Shown piece by piece: positions 22,796-30,738 of a stretch of 43,269 nt of DNA (positions are counted from its first letter, which is position 1; each line of letters begins with the position of its first letter). Both the position numbers and the translations under genes were made by a program. The stretch is taken from assembly GCA_947589355.1 (NCBI GenBank), contig CANPZC010000019.1, positions 1-43,269 of the forward strand. The letters are read 5' to 3'. Under the pieces are notes generated by a model that made no database searches, was not told the DNA's origin, and was given only the letters and a program-made list of their open reading frames with translations. This stretch comes from an uncultured Clostridia bacterium (GTDB taxonomy: Bacteria; Bacillota; Clostridia; Oscillospirales; Ruminococcaceae).

Positions 22796-24661
22796 CTATT
22801 TCGTGCCGTCATATGCAAGTGTGCGCATACCGTTTATTATAGCCAGCACAGATACGCCGACGTCTGCAAATACCGCAAGCCACATTCCCGCTATGCCGAG
22901 CGCGCCCAGCACCAGCACAAGGGCTTTTACAGCAAGCGCAAAGGTGATGTTTTCGTATACTATACGCTGCGTTTTGCGAGAGATTTTCACGGCGCTAGGC
23001 AGCTTTGCAAGCTTGTCGTCCATCAGCACAACGTCCGCAGCTTCTATAGCCGCATCGCTGCCCAGCGCGCCCATTGCAATGCCTATATCGGCACGCATCA
23101 GCACGGGCGCATCGTTTATGCCGTCACCCACGAACGCGACCGCGCTTTTATCATCAAGCAGACTTTCCACCACCGCCACTTTGTCGGACGGCATAAGCTT
23201 TGCGCGGTATTCATCAATACCCAGCGTTTGAGCAACATCTTTTGCCGTTTTTTCCTCGTCGCCCGTAAGCATAACGGTGCGTATGCCGCTTGATTTGAAC
23301 TGCTTTACAGCCTGCGCGCTGTCGGGCTTTATTTCATCTGAAATAACTATGCATCCGATGTATTTACCCTGCGCCGCAACGTGTACGCAAGTGCCAACGG
23401 GTCTTTCACCGCCGTGAGATATACCCATATCCTGCATAAGCGCATCATTGCCTGCATACACCTCTTTGCCGCCTATCAAGGCTATAACGCCCTTGCCTGC
23501 GCGCTCTTGCTGGTTTTCAATAAGGCTGTTGTCAATTTCTTTGCCGTATGCCTCAACTATAGATACCGCGATAGGGTGCGAAGAAAAGCTTTCGCAGTAT
23601 GCCGCGTATTTCAGTACGTCATCTTGATCATACCCGTTTTCTGCGCGAACGGCAGTTACCTTGAAACTGCCCTTTGTGAGCGTGCCTGTTTTGTCAAGCG
23701 CAACTGTTCTTACCTGCGAAAGCCTTTCAAGATAGCACGACCCCTTTATAAGTATGCCCTGTTTTGATGCCGCCCCGATGCCGCCGAAAAATGATATAGG
23801 CACCGAGATAACAAGCGCGCACGGGCAGGATACTACCAAAAATATCAGCGCGCGGTGTATCCATTTTGCCCACTGACCCGTTATCAGCGAGGGTATTACA
23901 GCCAAGAGCAGCGCACCAACTACCACAGCAGGCGTGTAGTATCTTGCAAACCTTGTGATGAACGCCTCGCTCTTGCTTTTCTTTTCAGATGCCGCTTCCA
24001 CAAGCTCCAGTATTCGCGCCACCGTAGACTGCGAAAATTCGCAGTCTGTTTTTATGCGTATCATAGCGGTCAGGTTTATGCCGCCGCTTGTCACATTGTC
24101 GCCGCAGCTTACATCAACGGGTATGCTCTCACCCGTCAGAGCCGCGCAGTTGAGAGAAGTGTTGCCCTCGATAATAACGCCGTCGATCGGTATGCGCTCG
24201 CCTACGTTTACCTGTATTATATCGCCCTCGTGAATATCTTCGGCAGCCACTTCGGTAATTGCGCCGTCTTTTACAAGATTTACAGTGTCGGGTTTCAGCT
24301 CCATAAGCGAGGATATAGACCCTCTCGACTTGCCCACCGCAATGCTCTCGAAAAGTTCGCCTATCTGATAAAACAGCATTACAGCCACAGCCTCGGGGTA
24401 TTCGCGTATTATCATTGCAACAACGGTAGCTAAAAGCATAAGAAAATTTTCATCAAATATCTGCCCGTGGGCTATGTTTCGCAAAGCCTTTGTTATTACC
24501 CCTCTGCCGACTATAAGATACGGCACAAGGTACATTAAAAGAATTGCCCACCACGGTATTTTGTCAGCCGTTGGCAGTACTTTTAATAGTACAGTTACAG
24601 CCGCGAACAGCACCGCGCACAGCAGTATGTCGCGCAGCTTTCGTTTCTGACTTTTCGTCAT
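22796..24661 (-). CDS. zntA/cadA-like: Heavy-metal P1B-type ATPase (Zn/Cd/Pb efflux type)
   Basis: A 621-residue metal pump. It has the actuator motif LTGES (175-179), the transmembrane metal site CPC (279-281), the phosphorylation motif DKTGTLTKG with D323, the HP locus SSHP, and GDGINDAPVL. The N-terminal metal-binding domain is absent; a separate small HMA protein is encoded just upstream, so the pair replaces the usual fusion. The CPC motif, the ArsR-type regulator and the HMA partner point to export of Zn, Cd or Pb. AAGGAAG precedes the ATG. It is the third gene of the cassette regulated from 25314-25363. Confidence 0.92.
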   Translation of the reverse strand: MTKSQKRKLRDILLCAVLFAAVTVLLKVLPTADKIPWWAILLMYLVPYLIVGRGVITKALRNIAHGQIFDENFLMLLATVVAMIIREYPEAVAVMLFYQIGELFESIAVGKSRGSISSLMELKPDTVNLVKDGAITEVAAEDIHEGDIIQVNVGERIPIDGVIIEGNTSLNCAALTGESIPVDVSCGDNVTSGGINLTAMIRIKTDCEFSQSTVARILELVEAASEKKSKSEAFITRFARYYTPAVVVGALLLAVIPSLITGQWAKWIHRALIFLVVSCPCALVISVPISFFGGIGAASKQGILIKGSCYLERLSQVRTVALDKTGTLTKGSFKVTAVRAENGYDQDDVLKYAAYCESFSSHPIAVSIVEAYGKEIDNSLIENQQERAGKGVIALIGGKEVYAGNDALMQDMGISHGGERPVGTCVHVAAQGKYIGCIVISDEIKPDSAQAVKQFKSSGIRTVMLTGDEEKTAKDVAQTLGIDEYRAKLMPSDKVAVVESLLDDKSAVAFVGDGINDAPVLMRADIGIAMGALGSDAAIEAADVVLMDDKLAKLPSAVKISRKTQRIVYENITFALAVKALVLVLGALGIAGMWLAVFADVGVSVLAIINGMRTLAYDGTK

Positions 24662-24674
24662 TTCCGGTCTTCCT

Positions 24675-24893
24675 TTACAAAATTATAGTGCAGTCGGGCT
24701 CTATCTTGCGGCAGGCTTTAACAGCCTTTTTCATTATGCTGTCAAAGCTTTTCTCGTCCGCGTCTATGGTCATTCTCTGCGCCATAAAGCTTATTGAGCA
24801 GTCGTTCACCCCGGGAATATCCTTGATAGCGTTTTCCATTTTTGCGGCGCAGTTTGCGCAGTCTAAGTCTTCCAGCTTGTATGTTTTTTTCAT
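24675..24893 (-). CDS. HMA-domain metallochaperone
   Basis: A 72-residue protein with a single heavy-metal-associated ferredoxin-like fold and the metal-binding pair in LDCANCAAKMENAI (a CxxC motif preceded by Asp, the form seen in Zn/Cd ATPase domains). It would hand metal to the neighbouring ATPase, which lacks this domain. The ATG at 24893 (MKKTYKLEDLDC) is chosen because GGAG lies eight bases upstream; a longer reading from 24920 overlaps the regulator gene. The gaps to the regulator and to the ATPase are 19 and 13 nt. Confidence 0.88.
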   Translation of the reverse strand: MKKTYKLEDLDCANCAAKMENAIKDIPGVNDCSISFMAQRMTIDADEKSFDSIMKKAVKACRKIEPDCTIIL

Positions 24894-24912
24894 GATAAAA
24901 ACTCCTTTTCGG

Positions 24913-25269
24913 TTATTCAAAAATATGCTCCATGCCTTGGTTGACTATCGAGCGTACATGGTCATCTGCAAGAAAATATATAACAGATTTGCCCTCGCGG
25001 CGGCTGGTTATCAGTTTTGAAGATTTAAGTATCCTCAGCTGATGTGAGATAGCGCTCTGTGTCATTCCCAGTATCTCAGCAATGTCGCAAACGCACATCT
25101 CCGATTCCAGCAGAACGTACATTATCTTCATGCGCGTTGTATCGCCGAACATCTTGAAAAGGTCTGCCAGATCGTAAATTGCTTCTTCATCGGGCAGAAG
25201 CTTTTTTACCTTTTCAACAATATCTTCGTGAACGCATTGAGTTTCGCAAAGCTGCATATCATCTGCCAT
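24913..25269 (-). CDS. ArsR/SmtB-family metal-responsive repressor
   Basis: A 118-residue winged-helix repressor. MFGDTTRMKIMYVLL, the MCVCDIAEILGM segment (the alpha-3 site with CVC) and SAISHQLRILKSSKLI (the recognition helix) identify the family. The N-terminus has CETQC, as in CadC-type sensors, and the last helix has D-x-H-x(8)-G-x-x-H, as in the alpha-5 zinc site of CzrA/SmtB. Both classes of metal site may therefore be present, which fits Zn/Cd/Pb sensing. A 12-2-12 inverted repeat over its promoter (25314-25339) is the evident operator. GGAGG precedes the start. Confidence 0.9.
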   Translation of the reverse strand: MADDMQLCETQCVHEDIVEKVKKLLPDEEAIYDLADLFKMFGDTTRMKIMYVLLESEMCVCDIAEILGMTQSAISHQLRILKSSKLITSRREGKSVIYFLADDHVRSIVNQGMEHIFE

Positions 25270-25313
25270 GTTTATTCCTCCTTAAAATGAATATATCATT
25301 ATTTATTCAAACG

Positions 25314-25339
25314 AACATTTGAACATCTGTTCATATGTT
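25314..25339. promoter_or_regulatory. ArsR/SmtB operator, 12-2-12 inverted repeat
   Basis: AACATTTGAACA, the two bases TC, then TGTTCATATGTT: the arms match in 11 of 12 positions. The layout is that of SmtB/CzrA/CadC operators. It covers the region from the -10 element to the transcription start of the efflux cassette. Confidence 0.85.
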
Positions 25340-25363
25340 ATCACATTATATGTCCGTTGTCAA
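25335..25363 (-). promoter_or_regulatory. Promoter of the metal efflux cassette
   Basis: Minus-strand TTGACA (25363-25358), 17 nt, TAACAT (25340-25335). An alternative -10, TATAAT, lies at 25350-25345 but is then too close to this -35. Either reading overlaps or abuts the operator. Confidence 0.6.
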
Positions 25364-25403
25364 TACCCTGTGACGAATTTTTATAAATTGTTCAAAAAAG
25401 CGG

Positions 25404-25432
25404 TTGCAATTTGCTGAAAAGTAGTGTATAAT
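25404..25432 (+). promoter_or_regulatory. Promoter of pta
   Basis: TTGCAA (25404-25409), 17 nt, TATAAT (25427-25432), followed by a 40-nt leader with TAGGAGGAA. Confidence 0.8.
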
Positions 25433-25476
25433 ATCCATATGGAAACATACTAAATTTACTTTAGGAGGAAAAATAT

Positions 25477-26451
25477 ATGCTTGAAAATCTTATCGAAGTA
25501 TTAAAAGCAAACAACAGAACACTCGTTTTCACAGAGGGCAGCGATCCCCGTATCCTCGAGGCTGCATCGCGCCTTAAAGCTGACGGACTTTTGACTCCGC
25601 TGCTTCTGGGAAATGTAGACGAGGTAAAGGCAGCCGCCAAGCAGTGCGGTTTTGACATCGAGGGGATAGAGATAATCGACCCCGAAACATACCCCGAATT
25701 TGATGCAATGGTCGACAAAATGGTTGAGCTTCGCAAGGGCAAAATGGATAAAGATGCCTGCACAGCCGCGCTGAAAAAGTCAAACTACTTCGGCACGATG
25801 CTTGTTAAAATGGGCAAGGCTGACGGACTTCTGGGCGGCGCTACATATTCTACCGCTGATACCGTTCGCCCTGCGCTGCAAATTATCAAGACCAAGCCGG
25901 GCAATTCTATAGTTTCGTCAAGCTTCATACTCTTTAAGGAAACAGAAAACGGCGATGAAAAGTACGCTATGGGCGACTGCGCTATAAACCTCTACCCCGA
26001 TGAAGACCAGCTTTGCGAGATAGCCGTTGAGACCGCTAAAACAGCAAAGGCTTTCGGCATCGATCCCAAGGTGGCTATGCTTTCGTACTCAACGCTCGGC
26101 TCGGGCAAGGGCGAGACCGTTGACAAAATGCGCAACGCTACCGCAAAGGTAAAGGCTGCCGCCCCCGATCTCGCAGTCGACGGCGAGCTTCAGTTTGACG
26201 CGGCGTTCTCACCGGTTGTTGCTAAGACCAAGGCTAAAGATTCGCCCGTTGCAGGTCAGGCTAACACGTTCATTTTCCCCGACATAAACGCAGGCAACAT
26301 AGGCTACAAGATAGCCCAGAGATTTGGCGGATTTGAGGCTTTCGGCCCTATTCTTCAGGGCCTTAACGCGCCTATAAACGACCTCTCACGCGGCTGCAAC
26401 GCCGAGGAAGTATACAAAATGGCAATAATCACCGCAGGTCTTGCAGAGTAA
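25477..26451 (+). CDS. pta: Phosphate acetyltransferase
   Basis: A 324-residue enzyme of usual length for the short (PtaI) class. It converts acetyl-CoA and phosphate to acetyl phosphate, the step before acetate kinase in fermentative ATP formation. The markers are FTEGSDPRILEAA near the start, ADGLLGGATYSTADTVRPALQII (about 113-135), AMLSYSTLGSG (203-213) and PDINAGNIGYK. No acetate kinase gene is in the window. TAGGAGGAA precedes the ATG. The next gene begins after 23 nt with its own AGGAGG, so read-through into the two unknown genes and the TetR gene is likely, as no terminator is visible. Confidence 0.95.
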   Translation: MLENLIEVLKANNRTLVFTEGSDPRILEAASRLKADGLLTPLLLGNVDEVKAAAKQCGFDIEGIEIIDPETYPEFDAMVDKMVELRKGKMDKDACTAALKKSNYFGTMLVKMGKADGLLGGATYSTADTVRPALQIIKTKPGNSIVSSSFILFKETENGDEKYAMGDCAINLYPDEDQLCEIAVETAKTAKAFGIDPKVAMLSYSTLGSGKGETVDKMRNATAKVKAAAPDLAVDGELQFDAAFSPVVAKTKAKDSPVAGQANTFIFPDINAGNIGYKIAQRFGGFEAFGPILQGLNAPINDLSRGCNAEEVYKMAIITAGLAE

Positions 26452-26474
26452 TAAAACATACAGGAGGAAAATTT

Positions 26475-26924
26475 ATGCCACCCGTACCACCGGCAGTAAT
26501 AGTGATAGTTGTCGCTTTTGTGCTTATTTTTGTGATAAGCATGATAGCCGACAAAAAGTCAAAGAAAAAGTTCATGGAAAAAATGAGCGAAGAATTGCAG
26601 GGCGCTGAAAGTGTTAATAATATGTACCTCACGTCCGACGGATACCTGTACTTCTACTGGCCAAACGGCTATATGGCAGCATATAAAAAGTGGAAGCTGA
26701 GCGATATATGGTATGTAGCGGTGTACAAAGACACCTTTGGCGTGTACGATGAGAACATGAAACCCCTGCACGGCGAGTATATATCGCAGTCGAAGGGCAA
26801 AGGCAGCGGCGGCGTGAATTTTCCCGTGGGCTGGGAAACAGCGAGAGCATACGCAGATTTTATCAAACAGCATGACCCTCGCATACAGTTTATGCTGCAC
26901 GGCAAGGTCGTTGACGGATTTTAA
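26475..26924 (+). CDS. Unknown membrane-anchored small protein
   Basis: A 149-residue protein. Residues 6-25 form one hydrophobic helix (AVIVIVVAFVLIFVISMI), followed by a Lys-rich stop and a soluble domain of about 115 residues. That domain is rich in Tyr and Trp (YLYFYWPNGYMAAYKKW) with a strand-rich character and no motif I recognise. It follows pta behind AGGAGG and is separated from the next gene by 3 nt, so it is probably cotranscribed with both. Confidence 0.65.
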   Translation: MPPVPPAVIVIVVAFVLIFVISMIADKKSKKKFMEKMSEELQGAESVNNMYLTSDGYLYFYWPNGYMAAYKKWKLSDIWYVAVYKDTFGVYDENMKPLHGEYISQSKGKGSGGVNFPVGWETARAYADFIKQHDPRIQFMLHGKVVDGF

Positions 26925-26927
26925 GTT

Positions 26928-27533
26928 ATGAAAGAATTAAAAAACCAACCTATTGATGCAAGAGCAAAAAAGCCGTTCTATTTAAGGGCGGCTTTGGCGT
27001 GCTTGCTTTTTCCGTGCGCAGCGGCTCTTTGCTGCCTTGTAATGCGCAGTATAATGCAGTCGGCAGGGCATGAGGAGCATATAAAACGCCTTTGCGCGGT
27101 GATAATCATAGTGGCGGCGCTTATGTTTGTAAGGTATCTCTACCGAAGCAATATAAGAAAATGGTGCTGCGCCTATATGAACTTTGTGCAGGATTGTTTT
27201 GCGCGTGAGGACGTGGATTGCTGCCCTCGGTGCAATACATCTTTCGGCGGCGTTTACGGCGACAGCGAGCGAAAAAGGCAGTGCCCCAACAAAAACTGCG
27301 CGCTCTCAGCCGATGAGAAGATACGATTTGGCAGGCTGCCCGCAACGCTCAGTGATGCGAAAGCGCTGGTGCTGAATGCAGGCGTGCGCGATGATTTCAA
27401 GTTCAGCGCGGCAAGGTGTATTTTTCAGTTTATTGCGGCGCTCGTAGTTTATGCGGCTGTGGCGGCAGCAACTGTGTATTTTATTGTACCGCAAATTGCA
27501 AAGCTCGTTAAAGAAATTATAGATCTGCTCTAG
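26928..27533 (+). CDS. Unknown membrane protein with a zinc-ribbon-like insert
   Basis: A 201-residue protein with two N-terminal hydrophobic segments (about residues 20-42 and 52-67), a cytoplasmic stretch with CCPRC (about 97-101) and CPNKNC (about 118-123), and a C-terminal hydrophobic segment (about 165-190). The four cysteines, spaced as two C-x(2-4)-C knuckles 17 residues apart, look like a zinc ribbon. The family is unknown. It lies between another unknown membrane protein and a TetR regulator; the small gaps on both sides suggest one operon. Confidence 0.6.
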   Translation: MKELKNQPIDARAKKPFYLRAALACLLFPCAAALCCLVMRSIMQSAGHEEHIKRLCAVIIIVAALMFVRYLYRSNIRKWCCAYMNFVQDCFAREDVDCCPRCNTSFGGVYGDSERKRQCPNKNCALSADEKIRFGRLPATLSDAKALVLNAGVRDDFKFSAARCIFQFIAALVVYAAVAAATVYFIVPQIAKLVKEIIDLL

Positions 27534-27542
27534 GAGGACGGC

Positions 27543-28088
27543 ATGGCGAATTTCACTAAAAAAGCTATAGAGGGCTCTTTTGTAAAGCTTCTTGAAGAAA
27601 GACCGATTTCAAAAATAACGGTGAAAGACCTCGTGGCAGACTGCGGCATAAACCGCAACACTTTTTATTATTATTTTGAGGATATACCCGAGCTTATAGA
27701 GAATATGGTGGAGGCGGAGGCGCAGCTTATAATTCAGGCTTACCCAACGGTGGAAAAGTTTGAGGACTGCCTTGAAACGGTGATAGACAGGGGACTTAAA
27801 AACAAGCGCGCGGTGCTGCACATCTATCATTCTTCCAGCCGCGAGATATTCGAGCACTATATGTGGCGCGTGTGCGACCATGTTATCCACGCGTATGTTA
27901 CGTCCGTTTTGGGTGAGCGCGTGATAGACGAAAGCGACAGAAAGGTCATAGAATCGTTTCTTTCAAGCCTCGCTTTCGGCATAGTTTCAAACTGGCTGAA
28001 AAACGATATGTCCGATGATATACGCGATATGTTCGCGCGGCTTACTGTTCTTAAAAAAGAAATGGTAGAGCAGTTGCTATCGCAATGA
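27543..28088 (+). CDS. TetR/AcrR-family transcriptional regulator
   Basis: A 181-residue regulator. The N-terminal helix-turn-helix is typical: AIEGSFVKLLEERPISKITVKDLVADCGINRNTFYYYFEDI, shown here only as its key parts: ITVKDLV, CGINRNTFYYYF. The rest is a helical ligand domain with no family I can name. TAGGAGG precedes the ATG. It is upstream of the MMPL/heptad-repeat pair and may control it, a frequent arrangement, though a multi-hairpin repeat and a terminator separate them. The inverted repeat CAGACA / TGTCTG (28483-28506) is a weak operator candidate. Confidence 0.85.
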   Translation: MANFTKKAIEGSFVKLLEERPISKITVKDLVADCGINRNTFYYYFEDIPELIENMVEAEAQLIIQAYPTVEKFEDCLETVIDRGLKNKRAVLHIYHSSSREIFEHYMWRVCDHVIHAYVTSVLGERVIDESDRKVIESFLSSLAFGIVSNWLKNDMSDDIRDMFARLTVLKKEMVEQLLSQ

Positions 28089-28212
28089 ATAAGTATCGCG
28101 CTTACGCGCAAGCCTGCGGAGCTGTTCACCGCTACACTTTATTTAGGTTTCCTTCTCATTTTGAATGTGTCAACAAGTTTGCGCATTTTATTGTTAAGAA
28201 CTTTTTATATGG
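28089..28212. other. Gap after tetR with a fragment of the TGCGCTTACGCGC module
   Basis: CGCGCTTACGCGC at 28097-28109 and GCGGAGCTGTTCACCGC-like bases after it are a fragment of the dispersed module seen at 33001 and 36056. The rest, about 75 nt, is AT-rich and shows no gene. Confidence 0.5.
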
Positions 28213-28453
28213 TATGGCGTTCCAGAATGGAACGCAGCAAAAAAGTTAAGGTTTTCTCAAAGGGGAGGCTCTCTCTTGCAGAGCCTCCCCTCTTTCAAAA
28301 TAGTCCACCGGACTATTTTGAAATTCACCCTTTGCAGAGCGCCTGCCGTATGGGGCTTTCGCCGTCTGCGGACGGCGACGAGGGGCTCGCCCCTCGACCT
28401 GACGACCCTTTTGAAAAAGGGTCGATCGAAAACTTTTGGTTTCTTGACAAGAC
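28213..28453 (+). repeat. Multi-hairpin intergenic element, copy A
   Basis: A 241-nt string of stems: GCGTTCCA / TGGAACGC (28217-28235); an 11-bp stem, GGGGAGGCTCT / AGAGCCTCCCC (28262-28290); a 14-bp stem around AGTCC-ACC-GGACT (28293-28323); GCCGTC / GACGGC and GAGGGGC / GCCCCTC hairpins (28360-28397); GACCCTTTT / AAAAGGGTC (28404-28423); then a conserved single-stranded tail ending TTTCTTGACAAG. Copies B (36420) and C (42357, minus) keep the order while arms change together. No terminal inverted repeats bound it. Its role is unknown: a structured RNA or a repeat moved by an outside enzyme are both open. Confidence 0.85.
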
Positions 28454-28482
28454 TTCAAACTTTTGCGTAATGAGAATAAATA

Positions 28483-28506
28483 CAGACAAACAGATCAAAA
28501 TGTCTG
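28483..28506. promoter_or_regulatory. Weak candidate operator near the MMPL gene
   Basis: CAGACA and TGTCTG are inverted over a 12-nt spacer. It is the only dyad of note between the repeat and the terminator, and could be bound by the TetR protein; the evidence is thin. Confidence 0.25.
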
Positions 28507-28521
28507 AAATTTAGTCATTTG

Positions 28522-28559
28522 CAGCCTTGTGCCTGTTTTTTGGGCACGGGGCTGTTTTT
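28522..28559 (+). terminator. Strong terminator between tetR and the MMPL gene
   Basis: CAGCCTTGTGCC (28522-28533) pairs along its full length with GGCACGGGGCTG (28543-28554), with two wobble pairs, followed by five T. It should stop read-through from the tetR side, so the MMPL gene needs its own promoter. Confidence 0.85.
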
Positions 28560-28564
28560 GCCTC

Positions 28565-28593
28565 TGTAAAAATAATCGTGGGCGGAATATACT
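28565..28593 (+). promoter_or_regulatory. Candidate promoter of the MMPL pair
   Basis: TGTAAA (28565-28570), 17 nt, TATACT (28588-28593). Neither hexamer is perfect, but nothing better lies between the terminator and the start codon. Confidence 0.45.
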
Positions 28594-28639
28594 GTGTAAT
28601 GAGAACAAAAAACGCTGTGAATTGGAGAGTGACACATAG

Positions 28640-30733
28640 ATGCGATTTGCAAAAACTGTAGTAAAATGGCGCGTTCCTATACTGATAGCCGCGGTGCTGC
28701 TTATGATACCGTCAGTGCTGGGCATTATAGGCACGCGCATAAATTACGATATGCTGACCTATCTGCCAGAGGATATGGAAACGGTGGTAGGTCAGGGCGA
28801 GCTTATGGAGGACTTCGGCAAGGGCGCGTTTTCGTTCATAATAGTTGAAGATATGAAACCGAAAGATGTTGCCGCGCTGAAAGAAAAAATAGAGGGTATA
28901 GACCATGTTGATACCGCGCTGTGGTATGATTCTCTTGCGGATATTTCAGTGCCTATGGAGCTTTTGCCCGACAGCATATACGACGAGTTCAACAGCGAAA
29001 ACTCAACAATGATAGCCGTTTTCTTTGATACTTCAACATCTTCCGACCTTACTATGCAAGCCATACGCGAGATACGCAAGGCGGCAGGGGAGCAGTGCTT
29101 CGTTTCGGGGCTTTCGGCAATGGTAACAGACCTTAAAGACCTGTGCGAGAGGGAAGAACCGATATATGTAGGCATTGCGGTTGTGCTTGCCTGCGTGGTT
29201 ATGCTGCTGTTTTTAGACAGCTGGCTCGTGCCGTTCGTGTTCCTTGCAAGTATCGCGATGATGATAATACTTAACCTTGGCACAAACTACTTTATGGGCG
29301 AAATTTCGTACATAACAAAGGCGCTGTCGGCGGTGCTGCAGCTTGCGGTCACGATGGACTACTCAATATTCTTGTGGCACAGCTACAACGAGCAGCAGAC
29401 CAAATACAGCGATAACAAAGAGGCTATGGCTGCTGCTATAAAAGAAACGCTCACGTCGGTAGTCGGCAGCTCGATAACAACGGTAGCAGGCTTTATAGCG
29501 CTGTGCTTTATGTCGTTCACCATGGGCAAAGACCTTGGCATTGTAATGGCAAAGGGCGTAATACTGGGCGTGCTGGGCTGCGTGACGGTTCTGCCGGCAA
29601 TGCTTTTGGTGCTCGATAAGCCATTGCAGAAAACAAAACACCGCTCGCTTATACCGAATATGAACGGCTTTGCTAAAGGCGCGGTGAGAATATTCCCCGT
29701 ATTTCTGATAGCCTTTGTGCTGATAATACCCCCTGCCTGCTACGGCTACAGCAAGACCAACGACGAAGTTTACTATAACTTGGCAGACAGCCTGCCCGAA
29801 GATATGGCGTACATGATAGCGAACAGCAAGTTGTCAAAGGATTTTGACATTGCCTCCACGCATATGGTCTTGGTAAGCGCAGACCTTTCGCCCAAAGAGG
29901 TAAAAAATATGACCGATGAAATGGAAGATGTAGACGGCGTTAAGTATGTGCTGGGGCTTGAGTCTGTAATAGGTTCGCGCGTGCCGCAGGAGATAATACC
30001 GCAGTCGGTACTCAGCGTGTTAAAGAGCGATAAATGGGAGCTTCTTCTGATAAATTCAAGGTACAAAGTCGCAAGCGAAGAAGTCGGCAAGCAGATAGAC
30101 GAGCTGAACGCAATTTTGAAAAAGTACGACAGCAGCGGTATGCTGATAGGCGAAGCACCCTGCACAAAAGACCTTATAGACGTCACCTCGCGAGACTTTC
30201 AGGTAGTGAACTTTATATCGATAATCGCAATTTTTGTGATTATCGCGCTGGTTGAAAAGAGCATATCTCTGCCGTTCATACTGATAGCTGTAATAGAGTC
30301 GGCGATATTTGTAAACCTCGGCTTGCCGCATTATCTCGGTCAGAGCTTGCCGTTCATAGCGCCTATATGCATAAGCACGATACAGCTTGGCGCAACGGTC
30401 GATTACGCGATACTTATGACAACAAGATACAAGACCGAACGCATAAACGGTCAGAGCAAGAGAGAGGCGGTACAGATCGCACTGGCAACGTCTATTCCGT
30501 CAATAATCGTTTCGGGCATGGGGCTGTTCGCGGCAACGTTCGGCGTGGCGCTGTATTCTGATATAGATATGATAGGTTCGATCTGTATGCTGCTTGCGCG
30601 CGGCGCTGTGATAAGCATGGTGGCTGTAATATTCGTTCTGCCTGCGCTTTTGATGCTTTGCGATAAGCTCGTGTGCGTTACAACGATAGGTATGCGGCGT
30701 ACACGGCAGAGAAATTTATTCACACGGAGGTAA
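28640..30733 (+). CDS. MMPL/RND-superfamily transporter
   Basis: A 697-residue membrane protein made of two similar halves, each with one helix, a large external domain and five further helices (12 in all), as in MMPL (YdfJ/YdgH-like) transporters. The external domains have NYDMLTYLPEDM and EVYYNLADSLPEDM, a repeated signature. TMDYSIFL (about 240) and GATVDYAILM (about 584) are the paired acidic membrane sites used for proton coupling. It probably exports lipids or hydrophobic compounds. GGAGAG precedes the ATG. The next gene starts 5 nt after its stop codon, so the two form an operon. Confidence 0.9.
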   Translation: MRFAKTVVKWRVPILIAAVLLMIPSVLGIIGTRINYDMLTYLPEDMETVVGQGELMEDFGKGAFSFIIVEDMKPKDVAALKEKIEGIDHVDTALWYDSLADISVPMELLPDSIYDEFNSENSTMIAVFFDTSTSSDLTMQAIREIRKAAGEQCFVSGLSAMVTDLKDLCEREEPIYVGIAVVLACVVMLLFLDSWLVPFVFLASIAMMIILNLGTNYFMGEISYITKALSAVLQLAVTMDYSIFLWHSYNEQQTKYSDNKEAMAAAIKETLTSVVGSSITTVAGFIALCFMSFTMGKDLGIVMAKGVILGVLGCVTVLPAMLLVLDKPLQKTKHRSLIPNMNGFAKGAVRIFPVFLIAFVLIIPPACYGYSKTNDEVYYNLADSLPEDMAYMIANSKLSKDFDIASTHMVLVSADLSPKEVKNMTDEMEDVDGVKYVLGLESVIGSRVPQEIIPQSVLSVLKSDKWELLLINSRYKVASEEVGKQIDELNAILKKYDSSGMLIGEAPCTKDLIDVTSRDFQVVNFISIIAIFVIIALVEKSISLPFILIAVIESAIFVNLGLPHYLGQSLPFIAPICISTIQLGATVDYAILMTTRYKTERINGQSKREAVQIALATSIPSIIVSGMGLFAATFGVALYSDIDMIGSICMLLARGAVISMVAVIFVLPALLMLCDKLVCVTTIGMRRTRQRNLFTRR

Positions 30734-30738
30734 TTTTT

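Noticed and set aside
28161-28514. Reading frame over multi-hairpin copy A whose peptide (SACRMGLSPSADGDEG part) is shared with a frame over copy C (42022-42207)
   Set aside because: The likeness follows from the nucleotide repeat. Copy B does not keep the frame, there is no ribosome site, and the changes between copies preserve base pairs, not codons.
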